Assembly: GCF_015776785.2 (NCBI RefSeq)
Contig: NZ_LFMD02000003.1
Span: 521,798 to 585,797, forward strand
Source of the DNA: Kitasatospora sp. SUK 42
GTDB lineage: Bacteria > Actinomycetota > Actinomycetes > Streptomycetales > Streptomycetaceae
Direction of reading: 5' to 3'
DNA: 64,000 nucleotides
Below, piece after piece: positions 1-10,516 of this stretch. The notes beneath the pieces are model-generated. The model made no database searches. It was not told where the DNA came from and worked only from the letters and a program-made list of their open reading frames with translations. The stretch's first letter is position 1. Every line of letters begins with the position of its first letter. Position numbers and translations under genes: made by a program.

Positions 1-192
1 CGTCCCGGCGGCCGGGCCACGGCCCTGCCTGCGGATTCCGCGGTCCCTCCACGACGGCGCGTCAGGACGACGACCTGTCAGAGTTGTGGAGTGGGGGCCG
101 CGGAGCTGCGATCCACGGTTCGCTAGCGCTCCGGAGAGCTGCTAGATTCTGTCCTATTTTGTCCTGCAGTCTGATCTACTTACCCGGTGACG

Positions 193-999
193 TTACCTGA
201 GGGGTGACCTCACTCCGAGTACCGCCGTTCCGACGCGCACATGTGTCGCCCCGGCGGCAATCGCCTGCTCAAGGTCGCCGCTCATCCCTGCGGAGACCAT
301 GGTGGCAGCAGGATGGGCCGTCCGTACGGCGGTTGCGATTTCCGCCAACCGGCCGAACGCCCCCGCCGGGTCTCCGGCCAATGGGCCGACCAGCGGAGCG
401 ACGGTCATCACACCGTCCAGTCGCAGCCCGGGCGTGTCGGCGATGGCGTCGGCCAGACGGGCGACGTCCGCCGGAGCGACTCCGGCGCGGTGCTCGCCCT
501 CGCCGTGCTCCTTGTCCAGCGCCACCTGCACCAGGCAACCCAGCTCCGGGCGCCCGGACTTGAGCACCGCCGCCGAGAGCGACTCGACCAGCCGCAGCCG
601 GTCCACCGAGTGCACGTGGTTCGCGTACCGGACGACCGAGCGGACCTTGTTGGTCTGCAACTGTCCGACGAAGTGCCAGTCGAGAGGAAGGTTTCTGCAC
701 TGCTCCGCCTTGGGCGCGGCGTCCTGGTCGCGGTTCTCCGCGACGTCCGTCACACCCAGGCCGGCCAGCAGTGCGGTGTCCTCGGCCGGGTAGGTCTTGG
801 TGACGACGATCAGGGTGACCTCGTCGCGCGGGCGTCCGGCGGCCGCACAGGCGTCCGAGATCCGGCGCTCGACCACTTCGAGGTTGGTCCCGAGCTCCTC
901 GTACCGGGCCCGCTGGCCCTCGGTCAGGGCTTCGAGCCAGTTCTTGTCGGGAAAGCCGGCCGAACCGCCCGGGAACGGTCCGTAGATGTCGTTCGTCAT
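193..999 (-). CDS. yggS: YggS/PLPBP-family pyridoxal phosphate homeostasis protein
   Basis: A 268-residue protein of the PLP-binding YggS/PROSC family, which holds cofactor but has no known enzymatic turnover and helps keep cellular PLP and amino acid pools in balance. The PLP-binding lysine is K68 in VVTKTY, and the C-terminal half keeps the TIM-barrel pattern (DWHFVGQLQ, SAGMSGD). The ATG shares one base with the stop of pgeF upstream, so it is the last gene of the dcw run and probably translationally coupled. The family is usually about 230 residues; the extra 30 or so N-terminal residues are ordinary for actinomycetes or indicate a start further in. Downstream to the window edge there is no gene; sepF is expected next in streptomycetes but lies outside. 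Confidence 0.93.
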   Translation of the reverse strand: MTNDIYGPFPGGSAGFPDKNWLEALTEGQRARYEELGTNLEVVERRISDACAAAGRPRDEVTLIVVTKTYPAEDTALLAGLGVTDVAENRDQDAAPKAEQCRNLPLDWHFVGQLQTNKVRSVVRYANHVHSVDRLRLVESLSAAVLKSGRPELGCLVQVALDKEHGEGEHRAGVAPADVARLADAIADTPGLRLDGVMTVAPLVGPLAGDPAGAFGRLAEIATAVRTAHPAATMVSAGMSGDLEQAIAAGATHVRVGTAVLGVRSPLR

Positions 1000-1730
1000 C
1001 AGTTTTCAGAGCCCAACCAGACGTAGCTCGCGAGCCGGCCCGTGCGCTGCTCGCGGCGGTAGGAGTAGTGATCGGCGGATTCGAGGGTGCAGACCGGTGA
1101 GCGCACCAGCCCGGTGACCCCCGCCGCGGCCAGCTGGGCCGCGACCCCCTCCGGCACGTCCAGCGCCGGAGTCCCCCAGGACGTCTCGGCGAAGGCCGTC
1201 GGCACCACGGCGGCGACCTCGGCGCGCAGTTCGGCCGGTACCTCGTAGCAGCGGCCGCAGACCGCGGGGCCGGTGGCGGCGGTGATCCGCGCCGGCTCGG
1301 CCCCCAGCCCGACCATCGCCCGGACGACCGCGGGCACCACCCCGGCCGCCAGCCCGGGCCGGCCCGCGTGGGCCGCGCCCACCACGCCCGCCACCGGGTC
1401 GGCCAGCAGCACCGGGGTGCAGTCGGCGGTCAGCACGGCCAGCGCGAGCGGCCGGTCGGTGACCACCGCGTCCACCGTCGGGGCCTCCCCGTGCGGCTGG
1501 CGCTGCGTCACCACGGCGACCTCGGCGCCGTGCACCTGGTTCATCCAGACCACGTCGGCCGGGTTCAGCCCCAGTTCGCGGGCGGCGATCGCCCGGTTCT
1601 CCCGGACGGCCTCCGGGTCGTCCCCCACCGCGCCGCCGAGGTTGAGCTCCCCGTACGGCGAAGTGCTCACCCCGCCCCACCGGTCGGTGAAGGCGAAGTG
1701 AGCACCCGCGTGTACCGCGCGATCGATCAC
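999..1730 (-). CDS. pgeF: PgeF/YfiH-family multicopper-type (laccase-domain) protein
   Basis: A 243-residue cytoplasmic protein of the YfiH/YlmD family (Cu-oxidase_4). E. coli PgeF removes wrongly built peptidoglycan precursors carrying L-Ser in place of L-Ala, and other members act as purine nucleoside phosphorylases. The metal-binding triad is visible as H67 (NQVHGAE), C104 (TADCTP) and H121 (AAHAGRPG). It starts with GTG overlapping the ftsZ stop by 4 bp (GTGA), and its own stop touches yggS, so the three are read from one mRNA. Its place beside ftsZ and the mur genes fits a precursor quality-control job; the substrate here is inferred. Confidence 0.93.
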   Translation of the reverse strand: MIDRAVHAGAHFAFTDRWGGVSTSPYGELNLGGAVGDDPEAVRENRAIAARELGLNPADVVWMNQVHGAEVAVVTQRQPHGEAPTVDAVVTDRPLALAVLTADCTPVLLADPVAGVVGAAHAGRPGLAAGVVPAVVRAMVGLGAEPARITAATGPAVCGRCYEVPAELRAEVAAVVPTAFAETSWGTPALDVPEGVAAQLAAAGVTGLVRSPVCTLESADHYSYRREQRTGRLASYVWLGSEN

Positions 1731-2959
1731 TTAAGGAAATCCGGGACGTCGAGCTCCTCGGCCGGGCTCTCCACGAACGGCTGCCGGGCCGGCTGCACCT
1801 GCGGCGGCACCGGGGCGGCGGCGGTCGTGGTGGCCTGGGTCTCGGTCGAACGGGCCGGGGCGGACTGGGCCTCCCCCTCCGAACGCGACGTCACCGAGCC
1901 GATGCTCCCGTACGACGGGCGGCCGGCCGGGCGCTCCGGGGCGGCCGGCGGGGTGGCCGGGCGCTCCGGGGCGGTGGACTTCACCACCGGGTCGCGGACG
2001 ATCGCCGGCGGCTGGCCGCCGTCGAAGCCGGCCGCGATGACGGTGACCCGCACCTCGTCGCCGAGCGCGTCGTCGATGACCGCACCGAAGATGATGTTGG
2101 CCTCGGGGTGGGCGGCCTCGCTGACCAGCTGGGCCGACTCGTTGATCTCGAACAGACCGAGGTCGGAGCCGCCCGAGATGGACAGCAGCACGCCGCGGGC
2201 GCCGTCGATCGAGGCCTCCAGCAGCGGCGAGGAGATCGCCATCACGGCGGCCGCCTTCGCGCGGTCCTCGCCGCGGGCCGAGCCGATGCCCATGAGCGCC
2301 GAACCGGCCTCCGACATGACGGACTTGACGTCGGCGAAGTCGAGGTTGATCAGACCCGGGGTGGTGATCAGGTCCGTGATGCCCTGGACACCGGAGAGCA
2401 GGACCTGGTCGGCCGAGCGGAAGGCGTCGAGAACGCTGACCTGACGGTCCGAGATGGACAGCAGTCGGTCGTTGGGGATCACGATGAGGGTGTCGACCTC
2501 TTCGCGCAGGGCGGCGATGCCGTCCTCGGCCTGGTTGGCCCGGCGGCGGCCCTCGAAGGTGAAGGGGCGGGTGACCACGCCGATGGTCAGGGCGCCCAGC
2601 GAGCGGGCGATGTTGGCGACGACGGGCGCGCCGCCCGTGCCCGTGCCACCGCCCTCACCGGCGGTCACGAAGACCATGTCGGCCCCCTTGAGGACCTCCT
2701 CGATCTCCTCGCGGTGGTCCTCGGCGGCCTTGCGGCCGACCTCGGGGTTGGCGCCGGCGCCGAGGCCCCGGGTGAGTTCACGGCCCACATCGAGCTTGAC
2801 GTCGGCGTCGCTCATGAGGAGGGCCTGCGCATCGGTGTTGATCGCGATGAACTCGACGCCCTTGAGACCGACCTCGATCATCCGGTTGATGGCGTTGACA
2901 CCACCGCCGCCGATTCCGACGACCTTGATGACTGCGAGGTAGTTCTGCGGTGCTGCCAC
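1727..2959 (-). CDS. ftsZ: Cell division GTPase FtsZ
   Basis: The bacterial tubulin that assembles Z-rings; in streptomycetes it forms the ladders that divide aerial hyphae into spores. The 410-residue product starts at GTG ([10 protein letters not shown]), where family conservation begins; an in-frame 42-codon extension upstream looks non-coding and is rejected. The tubulin signature GGGTGTG is at residues 103-109, the T7 loop (NLDFADVKS) near 205, then an Ala/Pro-rich linker and the conserved C-terminal peptide DVPDFLK that binds partners such as SepF. A 364-bp gap separates it from ftsQ, unlike the overlaps elsewhere in the cluster, and holds its own promoter and putative developmental operators. 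Confidence 0.97.
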   Translation of the reverse strand: MAAPQNYLAVIKVVGIGGGGVNAINRMIEVGLKGVEFIAINTDAQALLMSDADVKLDVGRELTRGLGAGANPEVGRKAAEDHREEIEEVLKGADMVFVTAGEGGGTGTGGAPVVANIARSLGALTIGVVTRPFTFEGRRRANQAEDGIAALREEVDTLIVIPNDRLLSISDRQVSVLDAFRSADQVLLSGVQGITDLITTPGLINLDFADVKSVMSEAGSALMGIGSARGEDRAKAAAVMAISSPLLEASIDGARGVLLSISGGSDLGLFEINESAQLVSEAAHPEANIIFGAVIDDALGDEVRVTVIAAGFDGGQPPAIVRDPVVKSTAPERPATPPAAPERPAGRPSYGSIGSVTSRSEGEAQSAPARSTETQATTTAAAPVPPQVQPARQPFVESPAEELDVPDFLK

Positions 2960-3083
2960 GTCGAAGGCCTCTCGCCTCGAATTTCCGGGTCGGACAGGCC
3001 CGGTGAGGGGCCGTTCCGACGGATGTCGATGGGGAGGGAGCCTGGTTTCTGACTGAATGTCCGAAATGCCGACCGCCGACCCC

Positions 3084-3108
3084 AACCCTAAACTTGACCT
3101 TTAGGGTT
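3084..3108. repeat. 9-bp inverted repeat upstream of ftsZ
   Basis: Perfect arms AACCCTAAA and TTTAGGGTT with a 7-nt spacer. It is AT-rich in GC-rich surroundings and sits about 50 nt downstream of the -10 box in the ftsZ leader. It could be an operator or an RNA hairpin; nothing in the sequence decides. Confidence 0.6.
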
Positions 3109-3114
3109 AGTCCT

Positions 3115-3162
3115 GTGTCTCCGTCACATCGCCAAAGGACACAGTCCGGTGACACAGGACAC
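3115..3162. promoter_or_regulatory. Cluster of GACAC pentamers, putative WhiA-type sites
   Basis: GACAC occurs at 3138-3142, 3151-3155 and 3158-3162 on the plus strand and at 3115-3119 on the minus strand. GACAC is the reported recognition core of the sporulation regulator WhiA, and ftsZ is a known WhiA/WhiB target in Streptomyces. The last pentamer overlaps the -10 box of the promoter at 3159-3188. Binding is inferred from motif density and context. Confidence 0.5.
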
Positions 3163-3188
3163 TAGGTGGCTCCGGGCACGTGTTTCAA
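3159..3188 (-). promoter_or_regulatory. Putative ftsZ promoter
   Basis: On the minus strand TTGAAA (3183-3188) and TAGTGT (3159-3164) are separated by 18 bp, a fair match to the principal vegetative sigma factor. It would give a leader of roughly 190 nt before the ftsZ GTG. Confidence 0.5.
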
Positions 3189-3323
3189 CGAACACGCCGA
3201 GCTTCCCCTTTTCTTTTGAGCCTATGTGATCATCGGCCGGCATACGAAACCGGGGGTGACCACCAAGGGTCGGGCCGACACTCCCAGGCGTCAACCCCTC
3301 CCTCGGGCACAGAATCTAGCGGA

Positions 3324-4100
3324 TCACCCCGACACCGCCGGCGCCTCCGGCGCGGTCACGTCGAAGTTGGTGCCCTTCTGCTTCATCAGCGCCACGAGCA
3401 CCAGGGCCTTGCGGTCGTTCTGCTCGGGGCTCCCCCAGCGCACCGTCGCACCCCCGCTGAGCTGCAGCTCGATGTCGTCGTACGAGTGCACCAGCACCGA
3501 TCCGGCCCGCTTGGAGATCTCCTGCGGCAGCCCGGCGGCCACCGACACGGCGCCCTGCACCAGCTGGGCGCGGGAGATCACTCCGTCCACGTCCTTCGCC
3601 TGCTGACTGAGCCGCAGTTCCACCACCGGCACGCCCTCGGGCGGGGCCGCCTCGGTGGCGAAGCTCACTCCGGAGGCATCCACCTGGGTGAACTGACCGT
3701 CATCCCCCTTGACGGCGGCCACCGCGGTGCGCTGCACGACCTTGACCTGTAGCGTGTGCGGCCAGCCGCGCCACACCTCGGCCTTCGCCACCCGGGGGAT
3801 CGACTCCACCCGGTGTTTGACCCCGTCCAGGTCCACCCTGGCCAGTGGGCCGCCGGCCAGCCCGCCGATCGCCTCGCGGACCTGGTCCGAGGTCAGCTTC
3901 CCGTCCGGCGTGCCCTGGACGGCGACGTCGCGCACGTTCAGCACCGAGGAGAAGAAGACCAGCCAGGCCAGCACGCCGAGCACCGCGGCGCCGAGCACGC
4001 TCAGCACCGCGATGCCCCGCCTGGAGAGCCGGAGGCGAGGAGCGGACTCCTCGTCCTCCAGTTGCTCCTCCAGGGGGTCGGCGGGCCGACCGTCAGCCAC
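3324..4100 (-). CDS. ftsQ: Cell division protein FtsQ
   Basis: A bitopic divisome scaffold of 258 residues that joins FtsL and FtsW/FtsI at the septum. A cytoplasmic N-terminus rich in acidic residues precedes one membrane helix (about 29-50), then the POTRA domain (about 53-122, beginning [10 protein letters not shown]) and the beta FtsQ domain. It starts with GTG inside the end of murG (8-bp overlap). murC, often found between murG and ftsQ in other actinobacteria, is not here. Confidence 0.94.
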   Translation of the reverse strand: MADGRPADPLEEQLEDEESAPRLRLSRRGIAVLSVLGAAVLGVLAWLVFFSSVLNVRDVAVQGTPDGKLTSDQVREAIGGLAGGPLARVDLDGVKHRVESIPRVAKAEVWRGWPHTLQVKVVQRTAVAAVKGDDGQFTQVDASGVSFATEAAPPEGVPVVELRLSQQAKDVDGVISRAQLVQGAVSVAAGLPQEISKRAGSVLVHSYDDIELQLSGGATVRWGSPEQNDRKALVLVALMKQKGTNFDVTAPEAPAVSG

Positions 4101-5199
4101 GACGGCGACCGCCCCGGTGGGCCTGGATCGCCTCGTACACCATGCCGACCAGCAGGTCGTCCGCGTCCCGGCGGCCGAACTCGGCGGCGGCCCGGCTCAT
4201 GTCCCAGAGCCGCTGCGGGTCGGTGAGCACCGGCAGCACGTTCTGCAGCACCCAGTCCGAGGTCAGCTCGGCGTCGTCCACCAGCAGGCCGCCGCCGGCC
4301 TTGACCATCGGCTGGGCGTTCAGCCGCTGCTCGCCGTTGCCGATCGGCAGCGGCACGAAGGCGGCGGGCAGGCCCACGGCCGCCAGCTCGGCCACCGTCA
4401 TGGCGCCGGCCCGGCAGAGCATCAGGTCGGCGGCCGCGTAGGCGAGGTCCATCCGGTCGATGTACGGCACCGGGCGGTACGGCGGCATCCCGGGGACGTC
4501 CGCGACCTGCGGCAGCTCGTTCTTCGGGCCGACCGCGTGCAGGATCTGCACGCCGTACTGCTGCAGCCGCGGGGCGATCGAGGTGATCGTCTCGTTGAGC
4601 CGGCGGGCGCCCTGGGAGCCGCCGGAGACCAGCAGGGTGGGCAGCCTCTGGTCGAGGCCGAAGTAGTGGCGGGCCTCCGGACGGGCGGCCGCGCGGTCCA
4701 GGGTGGCGATGGTCCGGCGCAGCGGGATGCCGATGTACCGGGAGTCGCGCAGCTTGCTGTCCGGGGTGGAGACCGCCACGAAGTCGGTGTAGCGGGCGCC
4801 GATCTTGTTGGCCAGGCCCGGCCGGGCGTTGGCCTCGTGCACCACGATCGGCACACCGGCCCGCTTGGCGGCCAGGTAGGCGGGCATCGCGACGTACCCG
4901 CCGAAGCCGACCACGGCGTCGGCGTTGACCCGCTCGATGATCTCCTGGGCGGCCCGGACGGTGCCGCGCAGCCGGCCGGGGACGGTGATCAGCTCGGGGG
5001 TGGGCTTGCGGGGCAGCGGGACGGCCGGGATCAGCTCCAGCTGGTAGCCGCGCTCGGGCACCAGTCGGGTCTCCAGACCGCGCTCGGTACCCAGGGCGGT
5101 GATCCCGATGGACGGGTCGTGCCTGCGGAGGGCGTCCGCGAGGGCCAGCGCCGGCTCGATGTGACCGGCGGTCCCCCCGCCGGCGAGTACGACATGCAC
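4093..5199 (-). CDS. murG: MurG, UDP-GlcNAc:lipid I N-acetylglucosaminyltransferase
   Basis: Transfers GlcNAc from UDP-GlcNAc to lipid I on the inner membrane face, making lipid II. The 368-residue GT28 protein opens with the glycine loop GGGTAGH (residues 7-13) and has the second-domain nucleotide loop [12 protein letters not shown] and the C-terminal acceptor and donor motifs. The length is typical. It lies 6 bp after ftsW and overlaps ftsQ, so it is within the dcw operon. Confidence 0.96.
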   Translation of the reverse strand: MHVVLAGGGTAGHIEPALALADALRRHDPSIGITALGTERGLETRLVPERGYQLELIPAVPLPRKPTPELITVPGRLRGTVRAAQEIIERVNADAVVGFGGYVAMPAYLAAKRAGVPIVVHEANARPGLANKIGARYTDFVAVSTPDSKLRDSRYIGIPLRRTIATLDRAAARPEARHYFGLDQRLPTLLVSGGSQGARRLNETITSIAPRLQQYGVQILHAVGPKNELPQVADVPGMPPYRPVPYIDRMDLAYAAADLMLCRAGAMTVAELAAVGLPAAFVPLPIGNGEQRLNAQPMVKAGGGLLVDDAELTSDWVLQNVLPVLTDPQRLWDMSRAAAEFGRRDADDLLVGMVYEAIQAHRGGRRRG

Positions 5200-5205
5200 C
5201 GAAAT

Positions 5206-6576
5206 TCACCGCTCCCTGCGTGCCGGCCCGGGGGCCGGGCGCGCTGTGGTTCGTCGTCGTGGCAGCACCCGGGCCAGTCGCTTCCTGATCCGGGAGTTCT
5301 TGCTCCGGGCGGCCAGGGCCGCCTTCGCGCCCGAGGTGCTGCGTGCCAGGCACAGCAGCACTCCGATCGCGGACATGGCCGACAGCATGGCGGAACCGCC
5401 GTAGGAGAACAGCGGGAGCGGGACGCCCGCGATGGGCAGCAGTCCCAGCGCCGACCCCAGGTTGATCACGGCCTGCGCCATGATCCAGGTGGTGGCGGCT
5501 CCCGCGGCGTACCTGACGAAGGGATCCTTCGTACCGATGGCCACACGGATACCCGCGTAGCCTAGTGCCGCGAAGAGACCGATCACCGACAGCGTCCCCA
5601 CCAGACCCAGTTCCTCGCCGGTCGCGGCGAAGATGAAGTCGGTGTGCGCCTCGGGTAGCTGGCCCCACTTCTCCACGCCGGCGCCCAAGCCGGTACCGAA
5701 GCCTCCGCCGAGCGCGAACGAGTAGACGCCGTGCAGGGCCTGGAAGCAGGCGCCCTCCGGGTCGAGCTTGGTGATGCCTATGCAGCCCAGGCGCTCGGCG
5801 CGGTGCGGGACGGTGACCACCAGGGCGGTGCAGACCACGACCGCCACTCCGAGGGTGGCCACGAACAGCCGCAGCGGGGCGCCGACCATCCACAGCAGCG
5901 CGAACAGCATGGCCACCAGGATCATCGAGGTGCCCATGTCGCCGCCGATCATGATCAGCGCGAGCAGCAGCAGGGCCCCTGGCACCAGCGGCACCAGCAG
6001 GTGCTTCCAGGAGTTGAGGGTGCCGGCCTTCTGCTTGCGGGCCAGCAGGTCGGCGCCCCAGAGCACCAGCGCGAGCTTGGCGAACTCGGAGGGCTGGAAC
6101 TGGAAGAACCCGAAGTTCAGCCAGTTCTGGTTGCCGTTGATCCGCACCCCGATGCCGGGCACGGCGACCAGCGCGAGCGCGCCGATCACGCCGAACATCA
6201 CCGGGTAGACGATCACCCGCAGCACCGCCAGCGGGACGGAGGCGAAGCCGATCAGCAGGACCAGGCCGAGGATGGCCGAGATCAACTGCTTGAGGAAGTA
6301 GTACTGCGCGGTGTGGTGCTGGTTCAGGGCCAGGATCTGCGAGGCCGAGAAGACCATCATCAGACCGAGCACCACCAGCAGCAGCGTGGTGCCGACGATC
6401 AGCAGGTACGGCGTGAGCGGCCGGTCCAGCCAGTACCGGACGCGGGCCCGGAGGGCCTGCACCCGTCCCAGAGGACCGGCCGACTTGTACTTGGTCGTGG
6501 TGGCGGAGATCACTCGCCACGGCTCGGCGGCGTCCCGCTTGCCAACGCCGGAATCCGCCCTGCCCTGCCCCGCCAC
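5206..6576 (-). CDS. ftsW: FtsW, SEDS-family septal peptidoglycan glycosyltransferase
   Basis: A polytopic membrane protein of 456 residues with about ten hydrophobic helices, in the SEDS family that polymerises lipid II together with its class B PBP partner (FtsI). Family signatures seen are PEAHTDFIFAATGEE in the large periplasmic loop region and PLPLFSYGGSA near the C-terminus. The first 45 residues and the Arg-rich tail are cytoplasmic extensions. It starts with GTG at 6576 and sits between murD and murG. Confidence 0.95.
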   Translation of the reverse strand: MAGQGRADSGVGKRDAAEPWRVISATTTKYKSAGPLGRVQALRARVRYWLDRPLTPYLLIVGTTLLLVVLGLMMVFSASQILALNQHHTAQYYFLKQLISAILGLVLLIGFASVPLAVLRVIVYPVMFGVIGALALVAVPGIGVRINGNQNWLNFGFFQFQPSEFAKLALVLWGADLLARKQKAGTLNSWKHLLVPLVPGALLLLALIMIGGDMGTSMILVAMLFALLWMVGAPLRLFVATLGVAVVVCTALVVTVPHRAERLGCIGITKLDPEGACFQALHGVYSFALGGGFGTGLGAGVEKWGQLPEAHTDFIFAATGEELGLVGTLSVIGLFAALGYAGIRVAIGTKDPFVRYAAGAATTWIMAQAVINLGSALGLLPIAGVPLPLFSYGGSAMLSAMSAIGVLLCLARSTSGAKAALAARSKNSRIRKRLARVLPRRRTTARPAPGPARRER

Positions 6577-6621
6577 CGCTCCCCGCTCACTCTCTCCGTA
6601 CGACGCCTGGGCGTCGGCCAG

Positions 6622-8055
6622 CTACTCGTTCCCCAGCTCCCGGACGGCCGCCGCGAACAGGTCGCCGCGCTCGCCGTAGTTGGTGAACATGTCCATCGAG
6701 GCGCAGGCCGGGGCCAGCAGCACCGTGTCACCCGATTGGGCGAGCGACGCGGCCGTGCGAACCACCTCGGTCATCGCCACCGCGCCAGTCTGGCCCCCGG
6801 CCGCCTCGATCACCGGCACATCCGGAGCGTGTCGCTCCAGCGCCTCGCGGATCAGCGCCCGGTCCTGCCCGATCAGCACGACCGCGCGCAGCCGCTCGGC
6901 CGCGCCCTGGGCCAGGTCGTCGAAGGTCGCGCCCTTGGCCAGGCCGCCGGCGATCCAGACGATCGGCCGGTAGGCGGCCAGCGAGGCGGCCGCGGCGTGG
7001 GTGTTGGTGGCCTTGGAGTCGTCGATGTACGTGACCTCGCGGACCACGCCCACCTCGGCGATCCGGTGGGCGTCCGGGCGGAAGGCCCGCAGGCCCTCCC
7101 GGACGGCCTTCGGCTCGACCCCGTACGCCCGCGCCAGCGCCGCCGCGGCGAGCGCGTTGGCGATGTTGTGCGGGGCGGGTGGGTTGACGTCCTCGACGGC
7201 GCCCAGCTCGGCCGCGTTCTTGGCCCGGTCCTCGACGAAGGCGCGGTCCACCAGCAGGCCGTCCACCACGCCGAAGTTCGACGGGCTCGGCGCGCCGAGG
7301 CCGAAGCCGATCGCCCGGCAGCCCTCCTCGACGTCGGCCTCGCGGACCAGCGCCTCGGTGGCCGGGTCGGCCAGGTTGTACACGCAGGCGACGGTGTTGC
7401 CCTGGTAGATCCGGCCCTTGTCGGCGGCGTACGCCTCCATCGAGCCGTGCCAGTCGAGGTGGTCGGGGGCCAGGTTGAGCACGGCCGCCGAGTGCGGGCG
7501 CAGCGAGGGCGCCCAGTGCAGCTGGTAGCTGGAGAGCTCGACGGCGAGCACGTCGTACGGCTCCTCGGCGAGCACCGCGTCCAGCACCGAGACCCCGACG
7601 TTGCCGACGGCGGCGGTGCGCTTGCCGGCCGCGGTGAGGATCGAGGCGAGCATCTGGACGGTGGTGGTCTTGCCGTTGGTGCCGGTGACGGCCAGCCAGG
7701 GGGCGGGCTCGCCGGTGCCCGGCAGCGGCCTGCGCAGCCGCCAGGCGAGCTCGACGTCGCCCCAGACCGGGACGCCGGCCGCCTCGGCGGCGGCGAACAG
7801 CGGGCTGTCGGGGGCCCAGCCGGGCGAGGTGACGATCAGCCCGGTGCCCTCGGGCAGGCTCGCGCCGTCGCCCAGGCGCACCGCGACGCCCAGGGCCTCC
7901 AGCTCGGCGGCGCGGGCCCTGAGGCCCTCGCCGCTGCCGCCGTCGACCACGGTGACGTGGGCGCCGAGGCCGTGCAGGACGCGCGCGGCGCTGATGCCGG
8001 AGACGCCGAGGCCGGCGACGACGACCGGCAGGTTCCTGAAGTCGAAGTCCGTCAT
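6622..8055 (-). CDS. murD: MurD, UDP-MurNAc-L-Ala--D-Glu ligase
   Basis: Adds D-glutamate to UDP-MurNAc-L-Ala with ATP. The 477-residue protein starts at the ATG overlapping the mraY stop by 4 bp (ATGA), where homology begins ([10 protein letters not shown]); a longer upstream reading frame runs inside mraY and is rejected. An N-terminal Rossmann-like domain ([10 protein letters not shown]) is followed by the Mur ligase ATP loop TGTNGKTT at 124-131 and the C-terminal ligase domain (YIDDSKATN). Confidence 0.96.
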   Translation of the reverse strand: MTDFDFRNLPVVVAGLGVSGISAARVLHGLGAHVTVVDGGSGEGLRARAAELEALGVAVRLGDGASLPEGTGLIVTSPGWAPDSPLFAAAEAAGVPVWGDVELAWRLRRPLPGTGEPAPWLAVTGTNGKTTTVQMLASILTAAGKRTAAVGNVGVSVLDAVLAEEPYDVLAVELSSYQLHWAPSLRPHSAAVLNLAPDHLDWHGSMEAYAADKGRIYQGNTVACVYNLADPATEALVREADVEEGCRAIGFGLGAPSPSNFGVVDGLLVDRAFVEDRAKNAAELGAVEDVNPPAPHNIANALAAAALARAYGVEPKAVREGLRAFRPDAHRIAEVGVVREVTYIDDSKATNTHAAAASLAAYRPIVWIAGGLAKGATFDDLAQGAAERLRAVVLIGQDRALIREALERHAPDVPVIEAAGGQTGAVAMTEVVRTAASLAQSGDTVLLAPACASMDMFTNYGERGDLFAAAVRELGNE

Positions 8056-9116
8056 CCCGCCCGGTATCCCGCGTAGAAGAGGCCGAGGCCGATGGCCACG
8101 CACAGGCCCTGGATGATCCAGAAGCGGACCACGACCAGGACTTCGCTCCAGCCCTTGAGTTCGAAGTGGTGTTGCAGTGGTGCCATCTTGAAGACGCGCT
8201 TGCCGGTCATCCGGAAGGAGCCGACCTGGATGATCACCGACAGGGTGATGATCATGAAGAGGCCGCCGAGCAGGATGAGCAGCAGCTCGGTGCGCGAGCA
8301 GATCGCGAGGCCGGCCAGGGCGCCGCCGAGGGCCAGCGAGCCGGTGTCGCCCATGAAGATCTTGGCGGGCGAGGTGTTCCACCACAGGAAGCCGAAGCAG
8401 GAGCCCATCAGGGCGGCGGCGACCACCGCGAGGTCCAGCGGGTCCCGGACGTCGTAGCAGGCGTTGGTGGCGGAGATGAAGTAGGCGCAGCTCTGCGAGT
8501 ACTCCCAGACGCCGATGAAGGTGTAGGCGCCGAAGGCCATCACCGAGGCGCCGGTGGCGAGGCCGTCCAGACCGTCCGTCAGGTTCACGCCGTTGGAGGT
8601 CGCGGCGATCATGAAGTAGGCGAAGATGACGAACAGCACGGGGCCGATCGACCACGTGAAGTCGCGCACGAAGGACAGCGACTGGGAGGCCGGGCTGAGC
8701 CCGCGGTCGTCGTGGAACTGGAGCGCCAGGACGGCGAACACCAGGCCGACGATGGACTGGCCGGCCAGCTTCGCCTTGGCCCGCAGACCGAGCGAGCGGC
8801 GCTTGACCACCTTGATGTAGTCGTCCAGGAAGCCGACCAGGCCCAGGCCCGTGGTCAGGAAGAGCACCAGCAGCCCGGAGGCGGTCGGGCTGTCGCCCGT
8901 TATCGCCTTCGTGGCGAAGTACGCGATCAGGGTCGCCAGGATGAAGGCGATGCCGCCCATCGTGGGCGTGCCCTTCTTGCTGTGGTGCGCCTTGGGGCCG
9001 TCGTCACGGATGTACTGTCCGTAGCCCTGCCGGGCGAGCAGCTTGATCAGGGCGGGCGTGCCGACCAGCGACAGGACCAGGCCGATCAGCCCGGAGAAGA
9101 GGATCTGCTTCATCAT
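8052..9116 (-). CDS. mraY: MraY, phospho-MurNAc-pentapeptide translocase
   Basis: Integral membrane enzyme that joins UDP-MurNAc-pentapeptide to undecaprenyl phosphate to form lipid I. At 354 residues with about ten membrane segments it has the normal length. The catalytic acidic motifs LGFLDDYIK and [10 protein letters not shown] are visible, as is the C-terminal HHFELKGW. Start and stop overlap murF and murD by 4 bp each. Confidence 0.96.
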   Translation of the reverse strand: MMKQILFSGLIGLVLSLVGTPALIKLLARQGYGQYIRDDGPKAHHSKKGTPTMGGIAFILATLIAYFATKAITGDSPTASGLLVLFLTTGLGLVGFLDDYIKVVKRRSLGLRAKAKLAGQSIVGLVFAVLALQFHDDRGLSPASQSLSFVRDFTWSIGPVLFVIFAYFMIAATSNGVNLTDGLDGLATGASVMAFGAYTFIGVWEYSQSCAYFISATNACYDVRDPLDLAVVAAALMGSCFGFLWWNTSPAKIFMGDTGSLALGGALAGLAICSRTELLLILLGGLFMIITLSVIIQVGSFRMTGKRVFKMAPLQHHFELKGWSEVLVVVRFWIIQGLCVAIGLGLFYAGYRAG

Positions 9117-10516
9117 CGGGCAGCACCGTCCGCCAGGAGGGCCTCGGCCACCTTCTCCAGCCCCACCGAACGGGACGCCTTCACCAGGACCACATCCCCC
9201 GGCCGCAGCTGACTGCGCAGCAGCTCGACCGCCGCGTCCGCGTCGGACACCAGCACCGACTCCTCACCCCACGAACCTTCGTTCCTCGCGCCGAGTTCCA
9301 TGCAGGCCGCCTCGCGTCCGCCGACCGCCACCAGCTTGGTGACGTCCAGCCGGACGGCGAGCCGCCCGATGGCGTCGTGCTCGGCCAGGCTCTCCTCGCC
9401 GAGCTCCCGCATCTCGCCGAGCACCGCCCAGGTGCGTCGGCGCTCCGGGCCGCGGCCGCCCATCGAGACCAGCGCCCGCAGCGCGGCCCGCATCGAGTCG
9501 GGGTTCGCGTTGTAGGCGTCGTTGACGACGGTGACACCATCGGCCCGGTCGACGACCTCCATGCGCCAGCGGGACAGCGCACCCGCCTCGCCCAGGGCGG
9601 CGGCGGTGTCGTCGACGGACATCCCGAGCTCCGTCGCCACCGCGGCGGCGGCGAGGGCGTTCGAGACGTGGTGCTCACCGTACAGGCGCAGCTGCACGGG
9701 CGCGGAACCGGCCGGGGTGGTGAGCGTGAAGGATGGCCGTCCGGTGGCGTCCAGACGAACGTCCGTGGCCCGGACGTGGGCGTCCTGGGATTCCCCGAAC
9801 AGGACCACCTTCGCCCTGGTACGGGAGGCCATCGCGCGCACCAGCCGGTCGTCGGCGTTGAGGATCGCGGCGCCGTCGGCGGGCAGCGCCTCGACCAGCT
9901 CGCCCTTGGCCTCGGCGATCGCCTCCTGGGAGCCGAACTCGCCGACGTGGGCGGTGCCGACGTTGAGCACCAGGCCGATCCGGGGCGGGGTGATCGAGGT
10001 GAGGTACTCGATGTCGCCCTTGTGCCGGGCGCCCATCTCCATGACCAGGTGCCGGGTGCCGGCCTCGACCCGCAGCGCGGTCATCGGGTGGCCGATCTCG
10101 TTGTTGAGCGAGCCGGGCGGGAAGACGGTCTCGCCGTGGCGCTGGAGCAGCTGGGCGATCAGGTCCTTGGTGCTGGTCTTGCCGGCCGAGCCGGTCAGCG
10201 CGACCACGGCGGTGCCCTCGGCGCGGGCGACCACGGCGCGGGCCAGTCTGCCCAGCGCCTCCACCACACTGTCGACCAGGACGGCGGGCACGCCGACCGG
10301 GCGGGAGGCCAGCACCGCGACGGCGCCGGCCCCGACCGCCGTGACGGCGTAGTCGTGGCCGTCCACGTGCTCGCCGACGAAGGCCGCGAACAGGCCGCCG
10401 GGGCTCACCTTCCGCGAGTCGACCTCGACCGGGCCGGTGACCAGGGCGTCCGGGTCCGCGCCGTCCAGGGTGCCTCCGACGGCGGCGGCCACCTCGGCGA
10501 GGGTCAGTGCGATCAC
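9113..10516 (-). CDS. murF: MurF, D-Ala-D-Ala adding ligase
   Basis: Completes the pentapeptide by adding D-Ala-D-Ala to UDP-MurNAc-tripeptide. The 467-residue Mur ligase has the ATP loop TGSAGKTS at 108-115 and the central-domain motif NNEIGHP. It overlaps mraY (4 bp) and murE (4 bp), typical of the cluster. No unusual features. Confidence 0.96.
   Translation of the reverse strand: MIALTLAEVAAAVGGTLDGADPDALVTGPVEVDSRKVSPGGLFAAFVGEHVDGHDYAVTAVGAGAVAVLASRPVGVPAVLVDSVVEALGRLARAVVARAEGTAVVALTGSAGKTSTKDLIAQLLQRHGETVFPPGSLNNEIGHPMTALRVEAGTRHLVMEMGARHKGDIEYLTSITPPRIGLVLNVGTAHVGEFGSQEAIAEAKGELVEALPADGAAILNADDRLVRAMASRTRAKVVLFGESQDAHVRATDVRLDATGRPSFTLTTPAGSAPVQLRLYGEHHVSNALAAAAVATELGMSVDDTAAALGEAGALSRWRMEVVDRADGVTVVNDAYNANPDSMRAALRALVSMGGRGPERRRTWAVLGEMRELGEESLAEHDAIGRLAVRLDVTKLVAVGGREAACMELGARNEGSWGEESVLVSDADAAVELLRSQLRPGDVVLVKASRSVGLEKVAEALLADGAAR

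Larger units (their letters stand above)
2960..3323 (-). promoter_or_regulatory. ftsQ-ftsZ intergenic control region
   Basis: A 364-bp non-coding stretch, the only large gap in the dcw run. Read on the minus strand it holds a good -35/-10 pair (3159-3188), four GACAC pentamers (3115-3162), a 9-bp inverted repeat (3084-3108), and a further TTGACG element at 3290-3295 without a clear -10 box. In S. coelicolor the same interval carries several ftsZ promoters, including a sporulation-induced one; which element here does that job is inferred only. Confidence 0.75.

Noticed and set aside
2960..3085. N-terminal extension of FtsZ by 42 codons
   Set aside because: FtsZ homology begins at [10 protein letters not shown]; the extension is not conserved in character and lies in the leader.
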